Below, one piece after another: positions 1 through 8,212 of a stretch of DNA of 9,980 bases. The notes beneath the pieces were generated by a model. The model did no database searches. It was not told the origin of the DNA and saw only the letters and a list, made by a program, of their open reading frames with translations. Position 1 is the first letter of the stretch. Each line of letters opens with the position of its first letter. The position numbers and the translations under genes are program-made. This DNA comes from Caldilineaceae bacterium (lineage in GTDB: Bacteria > Chloroflexota > Anaerolineae > Caldilineales > Caldilineaceae): the NCBI GenBank assembly GCA_015494005.1, contig WGCB01000689.1, positions 1-9,980 on the forward strand, in the 5' to 3' direction.

Positions 1-18
1 ATGCAGGACAGAGCGCTC

Positions 19-123
19 TCCCAATCTCTAATCTCCAATCTCCGGTCTCACCACCTACATTTCACTCTTCGCCCTACGCTCTTCGTCCCTCACCCTTCGA
101 CCGTCGACCTTCCCTCTTCCTTC
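19..123. repeat. Degenerate heptamer tandem array (about 15 units)
   Basis: Cutting the plus strand into 7-base units from position 19 gives 15 consecutive units. Thirteen of them have TC at positions 2-3, and most begin TTC or CTC followed by a mixed pyrimidine-rich tail. Three near-identical units (AATCTCT, AATCTCC, AATCTCC, in a shifted phase) lie at 23-43. Units at 61-102 follow a TTCRYYC-like pattern. The array runs through the recN stop codon at 90-92 and covers about its last ten codons. It resembles the short heptameric repeats known from cyanobacterial and some other bacterial genomes. Its function is unknown. Confidence 0.6.
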
Positions 124-1952
124 ACCCGGGCCACTTCCTCCAACATCTCCTCCACGGAGCGACGACCTGCGTCGCTGGTGGCCCCCAGCATCTGCATGAG
201 CTCGGCCACTCGCTCCTCCCCGGCCAGGGGACGCACCTGGGTGCCCGTGCGCACCTGCCCCTCCTCGTGGAAGGTGTGCTTGCCCACGCTCAGGTGCTGG
301 TCCCCGAAGGCGGCCAACTGGGGCAGATGGGTGATGCAGATCACCTGGTGGCGGACAGCGCCGGACTGGCGCCCCTGGCCGGTGAGCCGCCAGAGCTTCT
401 CCCCCACCACCGCGCCCACCCGGCCGCCGATGCCCTGGTCGATCTCGTCGAAGATGAGGGTGGGGGTGGCGTCGGCCTGGGCCAGCACCCCTTTCAGGGC
501 CAGCATGAGCCGGGAGGTCTCGCCGCCGGAGGCCACCTTGGCCAGGGGCTTCAAGGGCTCCCCTGGGTTGGCGCTGATGGTGAACTCCACCCGGTCCGCG
601 CCGGTGCTGTCGAAGGCCACCCGGCGGCCGTCCGGCAGGTGGGCCCCGCTGGGATCCTCCCGCTGGTGGATGGCCACCTGGAAGCGGGCGTGGGCCATGC
701 GCAGCTCGGCCAGCTCCGCCTCCACCTGGCGGGCCATGGCCTCCCCCGCCTCCTGTCGCCGCTGGCTCAGCTCCCCGGCCAGCGCGCCGATGGCCCGGAG
801 CAGGGCCTCCTCCTGGCCTTCCAGCTCCTCCGTGCGGGCCTCCCAGTTGCTCAGCTCCGCCAGCTCCGCCTGGGCCGCCTCCCCGAAGGCAAGGATCTCC
901 GGGATGCTGTCCCCGTACTTGCGCTTCAGGTTGTGGATGAGCTCCAGCCGGTCCTCCACCTCCGCCAGGCGGGCCGGGTTGAACTCCAGCCCCTCGCCGT
1001 AGTCCTGGAGCTCCCGGGCCAGCTCCTGGAGTTGCTCCAGCAGACTCTGGCTCAGATCCGCCGTGGCGGCCATGGTGGGATCGATGCGGGCCAGCCGCTC
1101 CAGCCGCCCCACCGCGTCGCTGACCAGGTCGATGGCCCCGGGGATCTCCCCGCCCCCCTGGTCCAGGATGGCCTGGGCGGCCTGGGCCAGCTGCAGGAGG
1201 GCCTCCGCGTTGCCCAGCCGCCGTCGCTCCGCCTCCAGGGCCTCGTCCTCGCCAGGCTCCAGGGCGGCGTTGGTGATCTCCTCCACCTGGAAGGCCAGCA
1301 TGTCCAGCCGCTGGGCCACGGTGCGGGCGTCCTGGCGCAGGCGCTGGAGCTCGGCCCGCACGGCCCGCAGCTCCCGGACCTTCTCGGCCAGCTGGCGGCG
1401 CAGGGGCAGCAACCCCGCGTAGCGGTCCAGCAGGTGGACGTGGCTGCGGGGGCGGAGCAGGCTCAGGTGCTCCCCCTGGCCGTGGATGTCCACCAGGCGG
1501 TTGGCGATCTCACTCAGGATCTGCAGGCTCACCGCCCGGCCGTTGACCCGCGCGATGTTGCGGCCGGAGAGGCGCACCTCCCGGCTCAGGGTCAGCAGGT
1601 GGGGCTGGGCCGGGTCGTCCAGCCCTTCCCGGGCCAGGAGATCCAGCAGCTCCTGGGCCAGCTCGTCGCCAGGGGGATGGGCGCCGTTGCCCGTGGACCC
1701 GGCCGGGCTCGCCGGAGTTTCCGGGATTGCCTCTGGGCCGAAGAGGCGGAAGGTGGCCTCGATCTCGGCCCGCTCCGCGCCGGCCCGCACCCACTCGGTC
1801 AGGGCCCGGTCGCCCAGGAGCAGGCCCAGGGCGTCCACGATGATGGACTTGCCCGCGCCCGTCTCCCCGGTGAGCACGTTCAGGCCCGGGTGGAACTGGA
1901 GGCGCAGGTCGTGGATGATGGCGAAATTGCGGATGTGAAGCTCGAGCAGCAC
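90..1952 (-). CDS. recN: DNA repair protein RecN
   Basis: RecN is an SMC-like ATPase that acts in the cytoplasm on double-strand breaks during recombinational repair. The 620-residue product opens with the family's N-terminal strand pattern. It has a Walker A motif GETGAGKS at residues 29-36, a long charged coiled-coil centre, the ABC signature ASGGE near 474-478, and Walker B LIFDE followed by IDQGIGG near 499-510, then a THLPQ switch-like motif. It is somewhat longer than the usual 550-570 residues, partly because of a Pro/Gly-rich insert at about residues 72-96. The start is GTG, chosen because GAGGA (1962-1966) sits 9 bases upstream and the protein begins where known RecN proteins begin. 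It follows the dehydrogenase operon on the same strand after a 162-base gap with its own promoter candidate. The C-terminal tail KEEGRSTVEG is encoded by the heptamer array and is probably not functional. Confidence 0.96.
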   Translation of the reverse strand: MLLELHIRNFAIIHDLRLQFHPGLNVLTGETGAGKSIIVDALGLLLGDRALTEWVRAGAERAEIEATFRLFGPEAIPETPASPAGSTGNGAHPPGDELAQELLDLLAREGLDDPAQPHLLTLSREVRLSGRNIARVNGRAVSLQILSEIANRLVDIHGQGEHLSLLRPRSHVHLLDRYAGLLPLRRQLAEKVRELRAVRAELQRLRQDARTVAQRLDMLAFQVEEITNAALEPGEDEALEAERRRLGNAEALLQLAQAAQAILDQGGGEIPGAIDLVSDAVGRLERLARIDPTMAATADLSQSLLEQLQELARELQDYGEGLEFNPARLAEVEDRLELIHNLKRKYGDSIPEILAFGEAAQAELAELSNWEARTEELEGQEEALLRAIGALAGELSQRRQEAGEAMARQVEAELAELRMAHARFQVAIHQREDPSGAHLPDGRRVAFDSTGADRVEFTISANPGEPLKPLAKVASGGETSRLMLALKGVLAQADATPTLIFDEIDQGIGGRVGAVVGEKLWRLTGQGRQSGAVRHQVICITHLPQLAAFGDQHLSVGKHTFHEEGQVRTGTQVRPLAGEERVAELMQMLGATSDAGRRSVEEMLEEVARVKEEGRSTVEG

Positions 1953-1995
1953 CGTTCGTCGTCCTCACAGGCGCTGGCCCCAGCACGGGACCAGG

Positions 1996-2010
1996 GAAAC
2001 ACGGGGTTCG
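1996..2010 (-). promoter_or_regulatory. Weak LexA-like imperfect palindrome at the recN start region
   Basis: Read on the minus strand, CGAAC and GTTTC half-sites are separated by 5 bases and overlap the expected recN transcription start. The Gram-positive-type LexA box is CGAAC-N4-GTTYC, so the spacing is one base too long and only AAC/GTT is perfectly symmetrical. RecN is commonly SOS-controlled, which makes the position suggestive, but the match is poor. Confidence 0.2.
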
Positions 2011-2016
2011 CGCCCT

Positions 2017-2025
2017 ATTTTAACA
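2017..2025 (-). promoter_or_regulatory. Extended -10 promoter candidate for recN
   Basis: The minus strand reads TGTTAAAAT, an extended -10 element (TGn followed by TAAAAT, 5 of 6 to consensus). No good -35 hexamer lies upstream, as is tolerated for extended -10 promoters. Transcription would start near 2010, giving a leader of about 58 bases before the GTG start. The stretch is AT-rich against a GC-rich background. Confidence 0.4.
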
Positions 2026-2030
2026 CACGG

Positions 2031-2077
2031 AAGGCGAGGCATTGAACGCGCTTCGGTGGCGCGCAACGCCTCGCCTT
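2031..2077 (-). terminator. Long hairpin after the dehydrogenase operon
   Basis: Arms AAGGCGAGGC (2031-2040) and GCCTCGCCTT (2068-2077) are perfect 10-bp inverted repeats. The interior can extend the stem with TTG/CAA and CGCGC/GCGCG pairs, allowing one mismatch and a two-base bulge, around a loop containing TTCG. It begins 37 bases after the E2 stop codon and lies just upstream of the recN promoter candidate, where a terminator or mRNA-end stabiliser would be expected. There is no run of T after it on either strand, so a classical intrinsic terminator is not shown. Confidence 0.45.
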
Positions 2078-2114
2078 GGATCGGCGTCTTCGGTTCAGCT
2101 CCGGGCTCGGACCG

Positions 2115-3485
2115 TCACAGGAGCAGCCGGGCCGGATCCTCCAGGGCCGCCTTGAGGTCGGCCAGGAAGGCCGCGGCCACCGCGCCGTCCACTGCCCGGT
2201 GATCCGCGGAGAGGGTCAGCCGGAGCACCGGCGCCGGCTGGAAGCCCTCCCCATCCCAGACGGGCTGCATCTGGGCCCGGCCCACCGCCAGGATGGCCAC
2301 CTGGGGCGGGTTGATCAGGGCGGTGAAGTGGTCCACCGGGAACATGCCCAGGTTGGAGATGGTGAAAGTGCCGTCCATCACTTCCTGGGGCTGCAGGTCC
2401 CCGCTGCGGGCTCGCTGGCTCAGGTCGCCGATGCGCCGGGCCAGGGCCGCCAGCCCCAGCTCCTCCGCGCCGTGGATCACCGGCACGATCAGCCCCTCGT
2501 CCAGGGCCACGGCCACCCCCAGGTTCACCCGGCTGTGCTGGGTGAGGAGCAGCTCGTCCCCCTGGGGCTGGAGCCAGGCATTCAGCCGAGGATGCCGGGG
2601 CAGGAGGCGGGCCACGGCCAGGGCCAGGAGCACCGTGGGGGTGAAGCGGCCGCCCGCGGCCTCCACGTCCGGAGCCAGGCGCTGGCGCAGGGCCTCGGCC
2701 TGGCGCATGTCCACGGAGGCGGTGAAGGTGACGTGGGGGATGGTCTGCCAGCTCTGGGTCAGGCGGCGGGCGATGGTGCGGCGCATGCCCGTGAGAGGCG
2801 CGGCCTGATCCGGGAGAGCGGTCGTCGCACCCACCGGGCCAGGGACTGGCTCCTGGGCTGGGGCGGGCGCTGGGACTTGGGCCGCCAGGCGCCGCTCCAC
2901 GTCCGCAGCCTGGATACGGCCCCGGGGTCCACTGCCGGGGATGCCGTCCAGGGAGATGCCGGCTTCCCGGGCCAGACGCCGGGCCGCGGGGGTGGCCCGC
3001 ACTCGGCCGGGCGGGGGGGACGCCTGGGCCGCCTGCACCGCGGCCAGCACATCCTCCTTGGTGACCCGGCCGCCAGGTCCGCTGCCGGTGAGCCGGGCCA
3101 GGTCGATGCCCTGCTCCGCGGCCATGCGCCGGGCCACCGGGCTGGCCTTGACAGCAGAAACTTCGGTTGCTTCCGTCGCGGCTGCGGCCTGGGGCTCAGC
3201 CTGGGACTCGGCCTGGGTCGGTGCGGCGTCCTGGGGCAGGGCTTCCCCCGGCTCCAGGATGTAGGCCAGCACCGTGGTCACTGGGACGGTTTCCCCTGGC
3301 CCCACCCGGATCCCCTGCAGGATGCCGCTGGCCTGGGCCTCCACCTCCATGTCCACCTTGTCGGTCATCACCTCCAGGAGCACGTCCCCCTTCTCCACCC
3401 GGTCGCCCTCCTGCTTCAGCCAGCGGATGACCGTGCCTTCCTCCTGGGCCATGCCGAACTTGGGCATGATCACCGGTGTGGCCAT
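2115..3485 (-). CDS. 2-oxoacid dehydrogenase complex E2 (dihydrolipoamide acyltransferase)
   Basis: This is the core acyltransferase of a pyruvate/acetoin-type 2-oxoacid dehydrogenase complex, moving the acyl group from E1 through lipoate to CoA. The 456 residues show one lipoyl domain (about 1-78) with the lipoylated lysine K43 in TDKVDME. Two consecutive peripheral-subunit (E3)-binding domains follow (about 112-148 and 162-199), each with a P-x-ARR start and a GSGPxGR turn, separated by Ala/Pro linkers. The catalytic domain spans about 228-456 and ends in the active-site motif DHRAVDG (428-434, His429 and Asp433). One binding domain is usual, so two is odd. The ATG overlaps the E1beta stop as TGATG, and a strong GGGAGGG lies just upstream. 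Substrate (pyruvate, acetoin or branched 2-oxo acid) cannot be fixed from the sequence; pdhC and acoC are both plausible names. Confidence 0.93.
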   Translation of the reverse strand: MATPVIMPKFGMAQEEGTVIRWLKQEGDRVEKGDVLLEVMTDKVDMEVEAQASGILQGIRVGPGETVPVTTVLAYILEPGEALPQDAAPTQAESQAEPQAAAATEATEVSAVKASPVARRMAAEQGIDLARLTGSGPGGRVTKEDVLAAVQAAQASPPPGRVRATPAARRLAREAGISLDGIPGSGPRGRIQAADVERRLAAQVPAPAPAQEPVPGPVGATTALPDQAAPLTGMRRTIARRLTQSWQTIPHVTFTASVDMRQAEALRQRLAPDVEAAGGRFTPTVLLALAVARLLPRHPRLNAWLQPQGDELLLTQHSRVNLGVAVALDEGLIVPVIHGAEELGLAALARRIGDLSQRARSGDLQPQEVMDGTFTISNLGMFPVDHFTALINPPQVAILAVGRAQMQPVWDGEGFQPAPVLRLTLSADHRAVDGAVAAAFLADLKAALEDPARLLL

Positions 3486-4470
3486 CAGATTCCCTCCCGG
3501 ACCAGCTTGCGGGCCGCGTCCACGATGTCCTCCACCTGGGGGACCATGCGCCGCTCCAGCTCCCGGTTGTAGGGCACGGGCATGTCCAGCCCGGCCAGGC
3601 GGCGGATGGGCGCGTCCAGGTAGTCGAAGGCCTCAGAGCCGGCGATGATGGCCGCCAGCTCGCCGCCGTAGCCGCCGGTCTTGCAGGCCTCGTGGACGAT
3701 GAGCACCCGGCCGGTCTTCTTCACCGAGTCGATGATGGGCTGCTCATCCAGGGGCTTGAGGGTGCGGGGGTCCACCACCTCCAGCTGGATGCCCTCCTGG
3801 GCCAGGGTCTCCGCGGCTTCCAGGGCCCGGGCCACCATGAGGGAGGTGGCCACCACGGTCAGGTCCCCGCCCTCCCGCTTGACCTCGGTCTGGCTGAGAG
3901 GGATGGGGGTGTAGCCCTCGGGCACCGGCCCTTTGGTCCGGTAGAGGAGCTTGTGCTCCACGAAGATGACCGGGTTGGGGTCCTCGATGGCGCCCAGGAG
4001 CAGCCCTTTGGCGTCCGCGGGGGTGCTGGGCATGACCACCTTGATCCCGGGCACGTGGACGAACCAGTTCTCCAGGCTCTCCGAGTGCTGGGCCGCAGCC
4101 CCGGTCCCTGCGCCGGCCGGGGTGCGGAGCACGAAGGGGATGTTCACTTTGCCCCCCAGCATGAAGCGCAGCTTGGCCGCCTGGAGCACCAGCTGCTCCA
4201 TGGAGAGGGTGATGAAATCCATGAACTGGATCTCCAGGATGGGGCGCATGCCGGTCATGGCCGCGCCGGTGGCCACCCCGGCCAGCACCGCCTCGGAGAT
4301 GGGGGTGTCCCGCACCCGCTCCGGGCCGAAGCGATCCAGCAGCCCGTCGGTGACGCCGAAAGCGCCGCCGTAGATGCCCACGTCCTCGCCGAAGAGGAAG
4401 ACCCGCTCGTCCCGCTCCATGGCCAGGGCGATGGCCTCCCGGATGGCCTGCGCGTAGGTGAGTTCCCGGC

Positions 4471-4474
<4 letters not shown>
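3485..4474 (-). CDS. 2-oxoacid dehydrogenase E1 component, beta subunit
   Basis: This is the beta subunit of the heterotetrameric thiamine-diphosphate-dependent E1, which decarboxylates or cleaves the substrate and acylates the lipoyl group of E2. At 329 residues it has the normal family length. It carries the pyrimidine-binding-domain motif [14 protein letters not shown] (29-42), the conserved DTPISE with Glu61 (equivalent to the glutamate that activates thiamine), QHSESLE (129-135, His130), [11 protein letters not shown] (149-159), and the C-terminal transketolase domain with [12 protein letters not shown] (261-272). The start is the ATG at 4474, because AAGGAG lies 8 bases upstream and the E1alpha stop overlaps it as ATGA; the frame stays open upstream but codes for E1alpha on another frame. 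It shares a base with E2 downstream, so the three genes are translationally coupled. It resembles AcoB and PdhB about equally. Confidence 0.94.
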
Positions 4475-5496
<1,022 letters not shown>

Positions 5497-5521
5497 GTGA
5501 GTTGTTCCTTTGCTCTGGTCG

Positions 5522-5536
5522 CCGCGGGATCCGCGG
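5522..5536. other. Hairpin CCGCGG-GAT-CCGCGG in the E1alpha leader
   Basis: Two CCGCGG hexamers flank a 3-base loop just upstream of the E1alpha ribosome binding site. The structure would form in the leader transcript. Its role, if any, is unknown. Confidence 0.3.
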
Positions 5537-5610
5537 ACGAGATGGCTGGAGTGGCAAGGAGCACAGGGGGAGAAATGCTCGGTGGAAGCAGCTGGGAGCG
5601 ATGACGCCGG

Positions 5611-5628
5611 CCCGGGGCAGCCCCCGGG
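5611..5628. other. GC-rich hairpin in the E1alpha leader
   Basis: Arms CCCGGGG (5611-5617) and CCCCGGG (5622-5628) pair perfectly around a 4-base loop. It lies in the roughly 194-base 5' leader between the operon promoter and E1alpha. No T-run follows, so attenuation is possible but unproven. Confidence 0.35.
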
Positions 5629-5654
5629 ATCCAGGCGCTGACCGCGCCCCAGCA

Positions 5655-5668
5655 TGCACAAATGTGCA
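5655..5668. promoter_or_regulatory. Palindromic operator candidate TGCACA-AA-TGTGCA
   Basis: This is a perfect 6-bp inverted repeat with a 2-base centre, AT-richer than its surroundings. It lies about 23-36 bases downstream of the predicted start of the E1alpha operon transcript, a position suited to a repressor. The half-site order (CACA then TGTG) is the reverse of a CRP site, so a different regulator is expected; none is identified in the window. Confidence 0.4.
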
Positions 5669-5696
5669 GGGGGCGAACAGATGACTGCCTGCCGGA

Positions 5697-5726
5697 ATTG
5701 TAGCAGGAAACAGCGAGGAAAGTCAA
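5697..5726 (-). promoter_or_regulatory. Sigma70-type promoter for the E1alpha-E1beta-E2 operon
   Basis: The minus strand has TTGACT (5721-5726, 5 of 6 to the -35 consensus), an 18-base spacer ending in TGC (extended -10), and TACAAT (5697-5702, 5 of 6). This is the best promoter match in the window. Transcription would start near 5690, about 194 bases before the E1alpha ATG. Confidence 0.65.
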
Positions 5727-5773
5727 CGGATGCACGGCGCCGCGCGGTCCGGAAGATCGGCCCCGCGGGAGAC

Positions 5774-5802
5774 TTTTCTTCTCCCAGCCAGGTGGATACA
5801 AT
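5774..5802 (+). promoter_or_regulatory. Promoter candidate for the arginine-deiminase-fold gene
   Basis: TACAAT (5797-5802) matches 5 of 6 bases of the -10 consensus. The hexamer 17 bases upstream, TTTTCT (5774-5779), matches only 3 of 6. Transcription would start near 5809, leaving a leader of about 40 bases that ends in AAGGGAG (5837-5843), 7 bases before the ATG at 5851. It is divergent from the operon promoter at 5697-5726. Confidence 0.45.
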
Positions 5803-5850
5803 AGGGGAATTCAGGCTAATTCCATCCACTTCATCCAAGGGAGCGACATC

Positions 5851-6801
5851 ATGACCCACACCTTCGACACCCTGAGCACCTCGGCCTACGGCGGACCGGG
5901 CTGGACGCCCCGGCGGACGAGCCTGGCGGAGGAGATGGGCACCGTCTGGGGCCCTTTCGGCCTGTCCAGCGAGTGGAGCCCGCTGCAGGCGGTCCTGCTG
6001 CACCGGCCTGGCCCAGAGCTGGCCGCCTCCCAGGATCCCCAGGCCACGCTCATGCTGGCTCCGGTGGATCTGGAGAAGGCCCAGGCCCAGCACGACGCCC
6101 TGGCCCAGGCCTACCGGGACGCGGGGGTGACGGTCCACTACGTGGAGCCGCCGGACACGCCCACGCCCAACCAGATCTTCGTGGCCGACCTCCTCTTCAT
6201 GACCCCGGAGGGGGCCATCCTGGCTCGGCCGGCCTCCACGGTGCGGGCCGGGGAGGAGCGGAACGTCGCCCGGCGGCTGGCGGAGCTGGGCGTGCCCATC
6301 CTGCGCAGCGTACGGGGGCGGGGCACCTTCGAGGGAGCGGACGCGCTCTGGCTGGACGAAGGGACGGTGATCCTGGGCCGAGGGCTGCGCACCAACGAGG
6401 AGGGCGCGGCCCAGGTGACGGCCACCCTGGAGGAGATGGGGGTGACGGTGATCCCCGTGGACCTGCCGGTGGGGACCATGCACCTGATGGGGATGTTGCG
6501 CCTGGTGGACCGGGACCTGGCTGTGGCCTGGCCCCGGCGGCTGGCCACCCGGGGCGTGGATGCCCTGCGCCAGCGAGGCTACCGGGTGCTCTTCATCCCG
6601 GACGAGGCCGAGGCGATCCACACCCACGCCCTCAACTTCGTCACCCTGGGGCCGGGGGAGATCCTCATGCCCGAAGGCAACCCGGTGACCCAGGCTTTCC
6701 TCCAGGAGGCCGGGGTGATCTGCCACACGGTGGACGTGAGCGAGCTGATGAAGGCGGCCGGCTCCATCGGCTGCATGACGGGTATCCTGGCCCGAGCGTG
6801 A
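5851..6801 (+). CDS. Arginine deiminase / amidinotransferase-fold protein
   Basis: This is a member of the guanidino-modifying superfamily (arginine deiminase, dimethylarginine hydrolase, amidinotransferase). These enzymes attack a guanidinium carbon with a catalytic cysteine. In the 316 residues the superfamily landmarks are in order: PNQIFVAD (106-113), EGAD (161-164, Asp164), [11 protein letters not shown] (176-186), [13 protein letters not shown] with the probable catalytic His211, and GSIGCMTG with the probable nucleophile Cys308 close to the C-terminus. No signal peptide or membrane segment is visible, so it should be cytoplasmic. The exact substrate is not clear: it lacks the typical arginine deiminase C-terminal wording and could be an amidinotransferase-like or deiminase-like enzyme. 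The ATG has AAGGGAG 7 bases upstream. It is divergent from the dehydrogenase operon and ends 7 bases from the end of convergent avtA. Confidence 0.88.
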   Translation: MTHTFDTLSTSAYGGPGWTPRRTSLAEEMGTVWGPFGLSSEWSPLQAVLLHRPGPELAASQDPQATLMLAPVDLEKAQAQHDALAQAYRDAGVTVHYVEPPDTPTPNQIFVADLLFMTPEGAILARPASTVRAGEERNVARRLAELGVPILRSVRGRGTFEGADALWLDEGTVILGRGLRTNEEGAAQVTATLEEMGVTVIPVDLPVGTMHLMGMLRLVDRDLAVAWPRRLATRGVDALRQRGYRVLFIPDEAEAIHTHALNFVTLGPGEILMPEGNPVTQAFLQEAGVICHTVDVSELMKAAGSIGCMTGILARA

Positions 6802-6810
6802 GGGGCGCTC
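6794..6810. terminator. Short stem-loop spanning the convergent gene ends
   Basis: GAGCG (6794-6798) pairs with CGCTC (6806-6810) around a 7-base loop, and the structure takes in both stop codons. It could help end transcription from both sides, but the stem is short and neither strand has a T-run. Confidence 0.2.
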
Positions 6811-8065
6811 AGCCCTGGGCGTAGGCCCGGCGCACCTCCGCGGCGATGATCTGGATGCCTCGGCGCACCACCCGCTCCTCCTGGGCGAAGTTCAGGCGGA
6901 TGCACTCCTGCTTGTGCCGCCACTCCTCGGCCAGGCCAGGGAAAAAGTAGTGGCCGGGGACGATGATCACCCCCTGCTCTTTCAGCCGCCGGTAGAGCTC
7001 CCCGCTGGTGATGGGCAGATCCCGGAACCAGAGCCAGAGGAAGAAGGCCCCCTCCGAGCTGTGGACGAAAAAGGGCAGATCCCCCAGCTCCTCCCGCAGC
7101 CACTGGATGGCCTGGCGGGACTTGTGCTGGTAGAAGGGCCGGATCACCTCCCGGCTCAGGGAGAGGATCTCGCCGCTCTCCACCAGCCCCTGGACCAGGG
7201 CCGCGCCCATGCTGCCCGGCGCCAGGCTAACGATGGCGTTCAGCGCGGAGATGGCCTGGATCACCTCCGGGGGCCCCACCACGATGCCCGTGCGGGCGGC
7301 GGGCAGGCCCAGCTTGGAGAGGCTCATGCAGAGGACGGTCTGCTCCGTCCAGATGGGCTCCGCGTCCACGAAGGTGATGGCCGGGAAGGGAGTGCCGTAG
7401 GCGTTGTCCAGGAGCAGGGGGATGTGGTGCTGGGCGGCCAGCTGGGCCAGGCGGGTCACCTCCTCCCGGCTGAGGACGTTGCCCGTGGGGTTGGTGGGGC
7501 GGGAGACGCAGATGGCGCCGATCTGGTCGGTGACGGTCAAGTGGTGGAAGTCCACGTGGTACTTGAAGGTGTGCTCGTCCAGGAGCTCGATCTCCGGCCG
7601 CTGGGCCACGAAGATGTCCTCGTCCACCCCGGCATCCGCGTAGCCGATGTACTCCGGGGCCAGGGGCAGCAGGATCTTGCGGTGGGAGCCGTCGGGGAAT
7701 TCCCCAGCGAAGAGGTTGAAGAGGAAGAAGAAGGCGGTCTGGCTGCCGTTGGTCAGGGCGATGTGGTCCGAGGTGACCGGCCAGCCGTACTCCCGCTGCA
7801 GGAGCCGGGCCAGGGCTTCCCGGAAGCCGTCGTGCCCCTGGGGGCTGCTGTAGTCCCCCACCATCTGGCGGAAGCGGGCCGGCTGCTCCAGGATGCGGGC
7901 CATCTCCTGGGCCAGTCGCTCCTGGACCTGGGGGATGGTGGCCGGGTTGCCGCCCCCCAGCATGATGGCGTCCTCCCCGGCGGCTAGGCCCTCGCCCAGG
8001 TCCGCCATGAGCTGGAGGATGCCCGACTCCTGGGTGAACTTGCGACCGAACCGGGAAAATTCCAT
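6809..8065 (-). CDS. avtA: Valine--pyruvate aminotransferase
   Basis: AvtA is a pyridoxal-phosphate enzyme that moves the amino group of valine to pyruvate, giving 2-oxoisovalerate and alanine, and also works in reverse in valine and alanine synthesis. The 418 residues match E. coli AvtA in length and along the whole chain: FSxFGxKFTxxSGI at the start, IMLGGGNPA (34-42), LTNGSQ (104-109), [12 protein letters not shown] (135-146), [10 protein letters not shown] (188-197), DNAYG with Asp220 for the cofactor nitrogen, [10 protein letters not shown] (246-255) with the cofactor lysine K251, [11 protein letters not shown] (337-347), and [10 protein letters not shown] (369-378) before the substrate-binding Arg390. 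The ATG follows a strong AGGGAGGG. It is soluble and cytoplasmic. Its product and substrate overlap with those of the neighbouring 2-oxoacid dehydrogenase, though the two are not in one transcript. Confidence 0.95.
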   Translation of the reverse strand: MEFSRFGRKFTQESGILQLMADLGEGLAAGEDAIMLGGGNPATIPQVQERLAQEMARILEQPARFRQMVGDYSSPQGHDGFREALARLLQREYGWPVTSDHIALTNGSQTAFFFLFNLFAGEFPDGSHRKILLPLAPEYIGYADAGVDEDIFVAQRPEIELLDEHTFKYHVDFHHLTVTDQIGAICVSRPTNPTGNVLSREEVTRLAQLAAQHHIPLLLDNAYGTPFPAITFVDAEPIWTEQTVLCMSLSKLGLPAARTGIVVGPPEVIQAISALNAIVSLAPGSMGAALVQGLVESGEILSLSREVIRPFYQHKSRQAIQWLREELGDLPFFVHSSEGAFFLWLWFRDLPITSGELYRRLKEQGVIIVPGHYFFPGLAEEWRHKQECIRLNFAQEERVVRRGIQIIAAEVRRAYAQG

Positions 8066-8183
8066 GGTCCCTCCCTGCCTGGATGATGGATGGTGGGCGA
8101 ATTCCGTTTCCTGGGCCCAGGCTGGACCCCGCAGAGCGGCCCCAGAACGCGCTGGCCTCCCGAAACGTTCTGTGCTCAGATAC

Positions 8184-8212
8184 GTTCTATCAGAAAAGGA
8201 ATTCTATCACAA
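8184..8212 (-). promoter_or_regulatory. Promoter candidate for avtA
   Basis: The minus strand has TTGTGA (8207-8212, 4 of 6) and TAGAAC (8184-8189, 4 of 6) with a 17-base spacer, overlapping the end of the DUF3307 gene. The local sequence is AT-rich and contains direct repeats. Both hexamers are only moderate, and read-through from the DUF3307 gene is an alternative. Confidence 0.3.
8185..8209. repeat. Direct repeat TTCTATCA x2 upstream of avtA
   Basis: TTCTATCA occurs at 8185-8192 and again at 8202-8209, 17 bases apart. Next to it ACGTTCT occurs at 8165-8171 and 8182-8188, also 17 bases apart. They overlap the promoter candidate and the DUF3307 stop codon, so they could be paired regulator sites or chance. 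Confidence 0.4.

Noticed and set aside
267..2045. Long plus-strand open frame opposite recN (592 codons)
   Set aside because: It is antisense to a full-length recN with all motifs intact. Its product is low-complexity Gly/Leu/Gln/Ala-rich, as expected from the complement of GC-rich coding DNA.
5655..5668. The E1alpha leader palindrome as a CRP site
   Set aside because: The half-sites are in the opposite order (CACA then TGTG) with a 2-base centre, unlike TGTGA-N6-TCACA.
5497..6726. Upstream extension of the E1alpha frame (total 751 codons)
   Set aside because: The extension crosses the promoter region and runs antisense to the arginine-deiminase-fold gene. The conserved E1alpha domain and a good Shine-Dalgarno sequence place the start at 5496.
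5973..6824. Second plus-strand frame overlapping the arginine-deiminase-fold gene
   Set aside because: Its product is Gly/Arg/Pro/Ala-rich with no motif; the other frame carries all superfamily landmarks.
6914..7987. Plus-strand open frame opposite avtA
   Set aside because: It is a GC-driven shadow of a strongly conserved gene.
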